From the NCBI GenBank assembly GCA_022496805.1, contig CM040107.1, forward strand, positions 13,627,501 through 13,691,500: a DNA stretch of 64,000 nucleotides, written 5' to 3'. Under the pieces are notes generated by a model. It had not been told where the DNA came from and did not search any database. It saw nothing but the letters and a program-made list of their open reading frames with translations. Source of the DNA: Pohlia nutans (Eukaryota > Streptophyta > Bryopsida > Bryales > Mniaceae). A program made the position numbers and the translations under genes. Positions 55,560 to 64,000 of the stretch are shown piece after piece. Within the stretch, counting starts at the first letter, position 1. Each line of letters starts with the position of its first letter.

Positions 55560-57020
55560 AGCAATAGAAATAGGTAAGAAATCATCGAGTAAAATAAAAG
55601 GACAAACGGCCCAATTGCATATAATCAATCACTCAAATTGTTAAAAGCTAATAAACACACAAAATTATCTAGGTAAAAAGGAATCTAATTTTGCCAATAA
55701 AAACCAAACACTAAATGCAACAAAATCCGGGAATTTGTCTAACCAGCTAAAATGTCCCGGTTAGACAAATATAAATTGCTAAACAAATCAAAACTCTAGA
55801 ATTAAGAGTTTATCACTACCGAGAACCGTTTCGACGGTTCACATCGGTAGCACAAGTGACCTCGTTAAAGAGCATACCTGAAGTCTGGGGTGGCGGGTTA
55901 AGTGGCTGTGTCGGTGGATTTTCGCCAATGATCTGTGGTGGCTCCGAGGAAGAGCGATTCGGTGACGGAACCGGCGGTGGAGACGGAGTGCGCTGAGATG
56001 ATCGGTGCGTAGAAGAGGAACCACCCCCATGCTCGGTTTTGGACGAAAGATTCCTACCAAATTCGTTTAAGGGGTCGGTAAGGTCAAGTCGGTTCTTGCG
56101 TTTGGAAGTCGTGGGTGCCAGTGTGATTCCGCTGCGAAGTCGAGACGAGATCCCTAGGTCGACGAAAGTAGAAAATAGAGGCAGTGATGACCTCCGCTTT
56201 GGTAGTTTGTACCGAATCGCGCGTCCTCAGGGTGGTACTGGGGAAGGCCGAGTACGGGTGCCGGTGCTCTGTACTAGTCCCGGTGCTGCTGGTGTAGTCG
56301 TGTTCGGTATGGTTATCGGTGCTGTCGGTACGGTCGTGGTGGCGGCTAGTACTTGTCTTCGGAGACAGGGTTGTCACTTTGGACGTCTTTGGAGCAAATC
56401 GCGTCCGGTTTAACGTCCGGACGTCCGGACGTCGCGTCCGCTGGGTAAACGGTGATTTACTTTATTCGTTGCGGTTTTTACCCTGCGGACGGCTTAGCGG
56501 ACCCCTGGCGCCCGTCCGTCCGGACGGCTCGACGGACGGAGTTTGATGGCGGACGGTAGAGCGGACGGCCTGGCGGACGGCGGGACGGACGATCGGGCGG
56601 GCGGACGGCACGCGGACAATTAGAGGACGGCCAGGCCGATTTAGGGGTTCTCAAGGACTAAACCCTGAACACTTCAGGCCGTTCTAGGGTGATTGTAATG
56701 GTGGAAAATATAAATTAAAATCTCATTAAGTCACCGGAGCCTCATTGTAATAAAAATATAGCGACCATGTTTAGGGTTTTAGCCACTCTCGTTCCAACAA
56801 CATAAAACATAAAACTAGTGTCATATATTATATTTTGCAGGTAAACAAACATTCAATAAAGGAAACGTCAACAAAATATTGCCATCTATTCATGTACGTC
56901 ATACATATCACTATAGAAACATATACTTATAAAATCTATCTCCTGTCCAAACAACTACAATTACTGAATATTAGAATATCTTATAAAAAAAACTCTACGA
57001 AAATATATAAATGCTATTGA
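55560..57020. other. Region between gypsy-2 and the hAT gene, with a GGACGG-rich island
   Basis: 55560-55800 is AT-rich and similar in composition to the LTR. 55800-56390 is mixed, with CGGTA words like those in gypsy-1 but no clear frame. 56390-56640 is a CpG-dense island of CGGACGG and GTCCGGAC words, resembling 31590-31960. 56700-57020 is AT-rich. No gene is supported. Confidence 0.5.
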
Positions 57021-57024
57021 GTTT

Positions 57025-60000
57025 TCAATCTGCCTTGTAATCAGAATCTCTTTTCACCTCTGCTCCGCTACTGTCCTCTGGATCATATGACTCGTCGTCA
57101 CTGTGAGAGTAATACTCGTTTTCCTTTCTCTCCTTCTTTACTAATTGGATTCTCTTCATTTTCCATGTGGATCCACTTGCGTCAAGGGGTGTTTTAACTC
57201 GTCCTGGCTTTAGAGGAGAAGCAGCAAATGGTTGCATGAGCCTTTTTCGTTTAGCGTTGTCGTTTCCTGTTGCGCCAAATTTCTCTCCACTCGATGATAT
57301 ATGTTTCGGGCCCACAAGTGTCTCCTTCATCGCGATCTTCTGCATTGGGCGTTGATTGTGTCTTGGGGGCACACCTAATGGCTTCTTTATTATAGCTACT
57401 GATAAAGGCAAATTTCCGTCGCTTTCCGAATCTGCATCTGATTCTCTCACACATTTATTCACCGTTTTGGAAAGGGATACCAATCCCGTTGAAGATGCAA
57501 GTGGAACGCAGGGTGTTGGTGTTTTAGAATTATCAAATAAGGCTCTAGATGCAAGGGCGGTCCTCTGCATTTCGTCCTTAAGACGAGGTCCATGAGGAGA
57601 ATCTCTCTCTCCAAACATCAACGGACTCTTACTGATTGGACCAAAATCTTCCTCTATGCCTTTCCATTTGAATTGGCCATTGTTCATCATTGTGGCCTTT
57701 CGTCCAGGAGAAAGCTCCAACTCAGAATCTTTGGGGTCCTTCGAAACAGCCTCATGCACGGTGTCAATCCTCGTACCACCATCTTCACCACGTTTGTCCC
57801 CCTCTTCTTCACCCAACGCCGGAATTGAATTGTCCTCTTCTCTGACATTCACACCGGTATCGTCGGCATTTGAAGCTTGCACGTGATTGCCCTCCTCTCC
57901 ATCCTCAGCAAACTCGTATACATCGTGGCTTGATCGACCAGATCTTGGTGGAGAGGAATCAGGCCTTTGTGGAGAAAGTTGATCACTCCAATCGTCAAGA
58001 GGCACATCAGCCCAGCGATCATCGTCTGATGCATGATTACCCACCCAATCGCCTTCATCATCTCCATCCGATTCTTCTAAAGCAGAAACCGAATCCTCTG
58101 ATGATACATTTTTGTTGTACCACTTCTTCTCATCCTTTCTCTTAGCCTTTGCAAGGAGCTTTGAATTTGTGTACACGCACACTTAATCTTCAGCCCCCTC
58201 TTGTTGGAGGCGATGCCGAGACCTGTTGTGCACGAAAGAATAACTACTCCAATTGCGTCCGCATGATGACGATGACACGGTTTGAGCTAGGATTCTCCGT
58301 GCTATTGGTGCAATGAGCTTTCCGCATGCCCCTTCAAAATCCCACCATGCATGAGGCGAACACTTCTGTTGTTTCGGATCCAACATATTGTGGAATGGCG
58401 GTTCCTTGTGACGAAATGCCAAAAACTCTAGCATCACATCCGGATATGTTTTTGGAGAACATAATTTCCCAAGCACACGCTTGCATGCTGTGATGGCATC
58501 TAAATCGTCTGCGAGTTCCTTATCGTGTAGCAAATACGGATTCAAAAGTGCACCCGCATCGTGTAAATCCGTTCTGACCAATGCCCATTGGTCGCGGAAG
58601 TGCTTCTCCACATCAATGCTTTCTCCACCATCCAATGGAAAGAACTCATCCTTCACCCTTTCAATGTGTTTCTCCACATTGTGAAAGATGTGTCGAATTT
58701 TGCCCATACCAAGTTCCCCACTGTCAGAATCCCGCAGTGCATACATCAACGGTGCAACCACCTCCTGAAAGTTAGTGCATCGTTGCCAAAAGTGATCATC
58801 CAGTATATACCTTCTCACATCTCGAGAGATAGTGCGCGCTTTGATCCCCCCCCGCTTGTCTCGGAGTGTGACGACATACGACGTCCACTGTTTGTCCACA
58901 ACTGACTGCTCTAAGGCATGTCTGACCTCGAGTAATCGATCCACCATCATGAAATTTGATCCAAATCTAGTTTTCCCTGCCAATACTAGGCTGAACTTCT
59001 TCTCGTGCTTTCGAAATACTGCAAGAGCCATGTGTCTCTTCTTTATAACGTCACGATCGTCCAGGCCTTCTTCAACACCTGAGTTATCCAGTTTTGCCTT
59101 CGTGATGTCCCCCAATAACAGGTTCATTGCGTGAATAGCACATCCTTGGAAGTATATGTGGTCATATTTGTTCGTCACGATATCCGCTGCTGCCTTTATG
59201 ACAGATGCGTTGTCCGTTGCAATTTGCACCACATTCTGCGATCCAACGCCTTCAATGAACTTCTCTATGATGGTCGCTTGGTACGTTGCTGTCTTCGATT
59301 GTCCCGAAGTGTCTACCGATCCAAGAAAGTGTTCTCCTACCGCAGACACTCTCATGCAATTGAATAATGGTTGGTTTGTGCACGAGCTCCATCCATCAAA
59401 TGTCAACGTGGCTCCAAACTTGCGAATGCTATGTGCCATTTTACCTTCCAAGACCACCCCTAGCTCATTCTTGGCCTGCATCAAGAGTTTCTTGTGTAAG
59501 TCATTGTAAGAGAGTGGTGTATATGGTCCCCGAAAAGCAGAAGTCCTTCGTACGGCCTCTTTGAAAGTTGAATTCCGTGCTATCGCAAAAGGGATATTCG
59601 CCTCGTAAAAGAACCTTGCCCATATCTTGTCTAACTCCCTTCGTTTGTCTTCCTGAAAACCCTCTGGTATTCCTGCTTGTCGCAATGGATGGGCGGCCCT
59701 GCCAGCTGCACTGTCATGTTCCGTGGATGGTGGTCTGCTCGCGGTAGTTTCATTTGTATTAGAACCTGACCTCTAATAATGGAATCTCTTGTGGTCCATC
59801 GCGTGACTCTCGATCCAGCGATTGCGGTGTGCACAGCTCCATCATGTCCATATTTCCCGCTCTCGGAGTGCGACATTCATCGGATAGATCTGGATTTGGA
59901 CGCTTAGGAGGATCTCCTTTGCAATTAAGAAAGAGCCCTTTAATATGCGGTGTGAGTCTCTTGCATATACCGACGCCAGTGTCACGGTTTCCTGATGCGT

Positions 60001-60121
60001 TCCGGTATCCAAGGTGACTCAACATCCTCGCCGCCTTCCTTGCAAAAAGTGCTGCACATAGTAAGCACTTCACTTTTCCGGGGGCTATATCCACATACCA
60101 ATCTTCCCAATCCCTTGGCAT
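57025..60121 (-). pseudogene. hAT-type transposase with BED finger, two lesions
   Basis: ATG at 60121 starts a BED-type zinc finger (WEDWYVDIAPGKVKCLLC, then H-x-G-Y), then HIKGLFLNCKG. After EIPLLEVRF at about 59762 a one-base shift leads into the main frame (PSTEHDSAAGRAAHP onward), with the DUF659-like catalytic region (FGATLTFDGWSSCTNQPLFN; QIATDNASVIKAAADIVTNK; GCAIHAMNLLLGDI) and the C-terminal dimerisation region (SCGRNWSSYSFVHNRSRHRL). TAA at 58183-58185 falls right after QEGAED; the same frame then continues VCVYTNSKLLAKAKRKDEKK and a 380-residue acidic, Ser-rich extension to 57025. Transposase would cut and paste a hAT element. Terminal inverted repeats were not found by eye. Only two mutations separate it from an open frame. 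Confidence 0.85.
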
Positions 60122-60129
60122 CTTGAAAG

Positions 60130-61130
60130 GTTCAAGCGGGTTTAGGTTCCGCTACCTAACTGAATATCAACTAATATTCGGTTAACATTGCCCTCCCTCT
60201 GAGCTAAGTACACTCCTGTGGACTTTAGACTATCCCGGTAGGCGACTAGGAAAATGGTCACAAGGGATGACCAAATTACCCGCGGCCGAGACTTCTGCGA
60301 CTAGTCGACCCCGACTATGGTCGACTTGTCACTGGTTGACGTCGCTGGAGTGCCGGGTCATGACGGGCGAGCGGATTTCTAAGGGCAGCCCTGAGAAATC
60401 GGACCCAAGAGAGTGTGGTGAAGAGAGTGTGGGTGAGTCGACTGGGATGTTGACTGCAGCTGGTGTGTGTACTCTCGTCGTCTGGTCGGGTGCTGGGAGC
60501 TGATGGTCCTACTGGTGCTGTGGTGGACTCCTTGGCCAGTCGACTGCCCTCCAATCGGGTGCGGTCGAGCTCGGCTTGAAGGGTAGTCTTGGCCTGAACC
60601 GCCTCTAACAAAAGGAGGTTCGCTCGGGAGCCAATATCTTCGAGTCGACCCACCGATCCTTGGACGTCATCTAGGCGCTGGCGCCTGTGCATCGATAATG
60701 TCGTCGCTTGTGATGTTGGTGAGTCGGGTGCTGGTCGGATGAGGTCGACCTGTCGAGGTGGAAGGTGGCTTAAGGGAGTGAGTTTACCTTGCTTGGCATG
60801 CTTCTCTAGTCGCTCCTGGTCCCGCTTGCACGCAAGTGAGGAGCGTCTCTCCCTACGATCGGCGGTCGGTTGACTCTCGGTAGTGGCGGTCGGTGCCGCT
60901 GGGTCGGGCGTGGTTTGTTGACTAGGGGGGCAAGCAGTCGATGTTTGGCCCCGGTCGACTAGTCGGGGAGGTCGATCGAGTGCCTTCGATGTCTAGTCGG
61001 CTCCAAGTCTGCCTTTGAAAACTATATAGTCGGGTCCTCTGGAGTTGTTTTCCGAGTTCTCCGACTGTCGACGTCGGTCCTTGGTGTTCTGCTCGGCGAC
61101 CAATTGGTGTATATACTCGTGCAACGACGC
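60130..61130. other. GC-rich region with GTCGAC-type repeats
   Basis: Words such as AGTCGAC, GGTCGAC and GTCGG recur as in the solo LTR at 44.46-44.72 kb. A minus-strand frame at 60315-60692 reads DDVQGSVGRLEDIGSRANLL then AVQAKTTLQAELDRTRLEGS, a possible coiled coil such as a gag linker, but I see no further support. Probably remnant of a GTCGAC-rich retroelement related to the solo LTR. Confidence 0.4.
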
Positions 61131-61136
61131 TAGTTT

Positions 61137-61175
61137 GTGAGCGGTGAGCAGTGAGCGGTGAGCGGTGAGCAGTGA
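61137..61175. repeat. GTGAGCG/GTGAGCA heptamer array
   Basis: About five heptamers, GTGAGC followed by G or A. Related to the array at 28029. Confidence 0.9.
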
Positions 61176-61620
61176 GGCACAGAATTTAGAGCAGTGAGAT
61201 CCGGTTTGACTTCGTCAAATACACTAAATTTAGAAAATATTCGAATATTCGTCTATTTTTAGGGATTGTAGGGACCCATTACCACGGAATATTTATCCCC
61301 TATGACCGCGGAATGGGCCATGGAGAAGTTAAAAATATTGCCAGAACGGTCTCTTATCAAGGCATTGCAAGGGAAAGAAAATATAGTACCATTGTAATAT
61401 ACGGAGTAGAAGCTTAGAGTATTAGGGTTGACTCAGGAAGATACCAAAGTTAGGGTAGGTTTAGGGTTTAGGGTAGAAACCACAAAATGAAGAGTGGAAG
61501 TAATACATGCACCGTACACATAAAACTCGTAAGAGAATTAGTGGCCCTTTTAGTCTCACTACCAAAATCAGTTTTGGTCATCATAATCAAAAAACATCAA
61601 TAATTGCCCCTAGGAATGCC
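61176..61620. other. Non-coding stretch with a TTTAGGG motif
   Basis: It contains ATTACCACGGAA and TGACCGCGGAAT, similar to ATTACCGCGGAT at 28118, and TTTAGGGTTTAGGG at 61462. It follows the heptamer array as at 28 kb. Confidence 0.5.
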
Positions 61621-61625
61621 ATATC

Positions 61626-62740
61626 CTAAGGAGTCAAGGGGGCCAAGAGCCGACTTTGGAGGATGCGCTTCACTTCATTGAAACTGAAACTGGGAGCGTG
61701 GATGAAGTAGTCTACCTCGGGATCAAGACCACATACTTCAATGAAGACAAAGTAAAGATGCTTGCAATTGGCCCAGTGGCCACGCTTTCCGAGAGCCTTG
61801 GTGGCCATCTCCTTGAAATAAGGGCAGGTGCAGGCCGGCAACTGAGATATAGTCAAATAGTATTGCTGAACAGTTGGTGGAGTGCCGGAATCAAGGGTGA
61901 CGATGCATCCGAGGGCTGGAGCTGGGATCATGTTGACCTTTTGAACTTGGCCCTTTAGAGTGAGGGCGGAAGCACAAATTATTAGAGTGGCGCGTTGTGG
62001 GCGCCTTCATATTGCGACAGATGTTCTTGCCGGACCTCCATTTTGGGAACTCATCCGGATACGCTGGGGTAACATACGCAGCCAGGTCCACAGGAAGGTG
62101 CTGATCAGTGAAGAGCCTCCTCGGTGAGATATCTTCGCGTTGGGGAAGACGGAACCCAGCATCTTCTAATTGCAACACCTCCTTCCGGGTTAGATTAGTG
62201 CCGATCTTGACAGGCCAGATGTCCGGGACTTCAGGCCTAGATATAACCCACTTTCGACGGGTCCCCTTCACACATCTCTCAATATCATCTTTGCAGAAGA
62301 AGAATTGCATGCATTCCGTCTTGTTCTTCCGATAATTATTCATCATGCTCGTGTACGTTGGTGCAGCAGTGCTCTTTCCATCCTGAACTATACGAGCTGT
62401 ACACTTCTTCTTCGTCACAGCTTGTTGGGCAAAGAACACCTTTGCGGATTTAGGTGGCAGTCGAGCGATATGTCATTCAGTTTCGTCGCAGGCGATTTCT
62501 TGAACTGCAGTAACGTGGTGCGCCTTCCCCGTAGGAGTGGCGGCGGTCATCTGTCTTGGAACTTCTGGGACGAGAGAGTCGGTCGGAGAGGCTTGTAGTG
62601 AAGTAGGAGAATCAATGATTACGGTTGAGGTCCTACTAGACCTCGTTTGCACACGTGGGCACGAGATAGATATCTTATCAGGCCTATGCAAGTCGAATTC
62701 GGAACCAAGTGGAACGTCAGCCTTTCGCTTCAATGACACG
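61626..62740 (-). pseudogene. SWIM zinc-finger protein gene, one stop and one frameshift
   Basis: From about 62740 the minus strand reads a basic/polar N-terminus (KRKADVPLGSEFDLHRPDK; TVIIDSPTSLQASPTDSLV), TGA at 62473-62475, then FAQQAVTKKKCTARIVQDGK, MQFFFCKDDIERCVKGTRRK and PDEFPKWRSGKNICRNMKA. Near 62010 the frame must shift to join the end, 61931-61626, where LTISQLPACTCPYFKEMATK and GHWANCKHLYFVFIEVCGLD form a SWIM finger (C-x-C...C-x-H). SWIM fingers bind DNA or proteins and accompany MULE-type transposases and FAR1-like proteins; no transposase core is visible here. The TGA follows Glu-Thr-Glu and could derive from CGA. Confidence 0.65.
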
Positions 62741-62744
62741 TGAC

Positions 62745-62960
62745 GAGTGGTGCGTGACGAGTACGAGTGGTGCGTGTGGTGTGAGACGAGTGGTGCGTGA
62801 CGGAGTACGAGTTGTGCATGACGAGTCCTATGGAGTCTCGGGGTGTGTACGTGGCGAGAGGGACAGTGGGAGTCGAGTGGTGACGGTGCGTGACGGTGCG
62901 TCCCGGGGTGTCTACGTACGAGGGGTGCGTGGCGAATAGGACAGTGGGAGTCCCATGGAG
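62745..62960. repeat. Degenerate repeat of GAGTGGTGCGTGACG
   Basis: The words GTGCGTG, GACGAGT and GTGACGG recur at irregular spacing. Frames on both strands here are repeat-derived (Arg/Val or His/Pro-rich). Confidence 0.7.
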
Positions 62961-63249
62961 TCCCGGGGTGGTGCGTGCCTCGGGAGGGAGCCAGCTCGTT
63001 ACCGAGCTCGTGGTGGCAACTCGTCATTACGACCCGGCTCCTGACCGCGCAAACTGTCCCATTTTGTTGTGACTTGCCCCATTCCTTCTCGTAATCTCAG
63101 ACATTTCTCGAGCTAAGTGTGAGTTCCAACTGATTTCTCGAGCCAAGTGTGACTTTGCTCCCCACGTCGTGACAAGTCAAAAAACGCACTTGGATGGGAG
63201 AGGCACCAGCACCATGTCCCACCACTCTGTTTCTTTTATGTCCCACCAC

Positions 63250-63612
63250 AGGTATTTTCAAGACCTTTCTAACGGTATATTACACGCCCTACAATTCCTA
63301 AAATTTCAGTCGTAAATCAAAAAAGAAAAATCTGCAGTCACTATGCGAGCCAGCTCGTTACCAAGTCTCCAGCGGCCGCTCGGTACCGAGCTGCTCCATT
63401 TGACGACTGCAGATTTGATTTTTTGCTCCAAACGATTGCAGATTTGTTTTTTTTACATTTTCGACTGCAATTTTAATCATTTAGGGGCGTGTAATATACC
63501 GTTGGAAAGGTATTTTCAAGACCTTTCCAACGGTATATTACACGCCCTGAAATTCCTAAAATTGCAGTCAAAAATCAAACAAGAAAAATCTGCAGTCGCT
63601 ATGCGACTACAA
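63250..63612. repeat. Fold-back repeat with three arms
   Basis: A segment of about 95 bp starting AGGTATTTTCAAGACCTTT (63249) occurs again in direct orientation from 63510 and in inverted orientation at about 63400-63511. The centre is a perfect hairpin: GGGCGTGTAATATACCGTTG... at 63485-63511 pairs over 27 bp with 63521-63547 across a 9-nt loop. The flanks (GACTGCAATTTTA, GACTGCAGATTT) extend the pairing imperfectly. It resembles a fold-back MITE. Confidence 0.9.
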
Positions 63613-63734
63613 ATCAGGGTGGTCAAAAGAACCGCAGCCGATTTTGGCTCCGGTTCTTTTCGACCATGTTTTCTGATACTATAGTAATTTAAATTATAAT
63701 TTTGATTGTTTTTTCTTGGGTCACCGTTGTACAG

Positions 63735-64000
63735 CTTGAGGACTCTGTCGCGGCTGAGGTCATATACACCCTTCACTTCGATGACATTCAGATTGACTGG
63801 GAAGCCCGTCCTGACTTGGATGAAATCAACCAATACGTTGAGAAATGGAGAATCCTTGTCTGGGATCGAGCATTCTACTTTATACTCAAAAAGGCCAATG
63901 GCTACTCTAGAATAAGTGCCTTCAAAGACCAAGAGGGGACCTCAAATGCCATCAAACGACTCCTGTACAGGTTTGCAATCTACAAATACCTTCCCATTTC
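63735..64000 (+). CDS. Partial exon of a second methyltransferase-family gene
   Basis: Following a polypyrimidine tract and acceptor (TTGTTTTTTCTTGGG...TTGTACAG|CTTGAG) the plus strand is open to the edge of the window: LEDSVAAEVIYTLHFDDIQI, DWEARPDLDEINQYVEKWRI, LVWDRAFYFILKKANG and NAIKRLLYRFAIYKYLP. This aligns in order, phase and exon start with exon 2 of the 28-31 kb gene (LTMEAGVIFECIV; TIYDYIEEMRISLWDTAFYR; LALHRVLYRYFKYILFP). No upstream exon is visible between the fold-back repeat and this exon. The minus-strand frame over the same bases is a shadow. Confidence 0.6.

Noticed and set aside
62473..63072. Frames through the GTGCGTGACG repeat region
   Set aside because: Repeat-derived His/Pro/Arg sequence; only the part left of about 62740 on the minus strand looks like protein.
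63516..63932. 138-codon minus-strand frame
   Set aside because: The plus strand over 63735-64000 is open to the edge and matches another gene's exon; the minus frame also runs through the fold-back repeat.
1..64000. tRNA and 5S rRNA genes
   Set aside because: No cloverleaf with A and B boxes or 5S landmarks was noticed by eye; a tRNAscan/Infernal run would decide.

Overview
The window looks like a repeat-rich, heavily mutated nuclear segment of a plant-lineage (streptophyte) genome. The support is short interstitial TTTAGGG arrays, GT-AG introns, Ty3/gypsy and Ty1/copia retrotransposons of plant type, a hAT transposase with a BED finger, and stop codons that fit CpG and CHG (CAG to TAG) cytosine deamination. 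A charophyte alga or early-diverging land plant is my guess. It rests on the look of the unrecognised gene families, not on a search.

Layout: 1-12084 is a minus-strand Ty3/gypsy element (gypsy-1) that runs off the left edge. Its gag is split by a 4.5-kb ORF-bearing element (copy A, 6154-10698). Its right LTR cuts into a cysteine-rich gene remnant (12088-13116). From 13.2 to 19.6 kb lie decayed minus-strand host-like or element-borne genes of unknown function. At 20.59-21.09 kb is a rearranged 26S rRNA pseudogene joined to the 5' end of another copy of the same element (copy E). From 21.4 to 26.8 kb is an AT-rich desert with patchwork duplications. At 28.3-31.4 kb is a six-exon minus-strand pseudogene whose 3' half looks like a SAM-dependent methyltransferase; a homologous exon on the plus strand is entering the window at 63735-64000.

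The core is a nest of five elements between 33585 and about 55559. The outer element, gypsy-2, has LTRs near 33.6-34.6 and 54.5-55.6 kb. Its gag-pol region is split by copy BD (38908-52589) of the ORF-bearing family. BD is itself split by copy C (47440-51521) of the same family and by a solo LTR (38931-44921). The solo LTR is split by a young, intact copia element (38988-44443). Most junctions show 5-bp target-site duplications: CGTCG (A), CGGTT/CAGTT (BD), ATCCG (solo LTR), ACAAT (copia); the one for C is imperfect.

The best candidate for something undescribed is the A/BD/C/E family. Its termini are TGTC...GACA-like with 5-bp duplications, it has no visible long terminal repeats, it encodes one protein of about 850-870 residues (gag-like N-terminus, charged linker, coiled coil), and it carries a 3' hairpin whose stem shows compensatory base changes between copies. 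The copia element is also notable: its primer-binding site matches the anticodon arm of initiator tRNA-Met, as in Drosophila copia, and its two LTRs look identical.

From 57.0 to 60.1 kb lies a nearly intact hAT transposase gene with two lesions. At 61.6-62.7 kb is a broken SWIM zinc-finger gene. At 63.2-63.6 kb is a fold-back repeat. The only full-length apparently intact gene in the window is the copia gag-pol.
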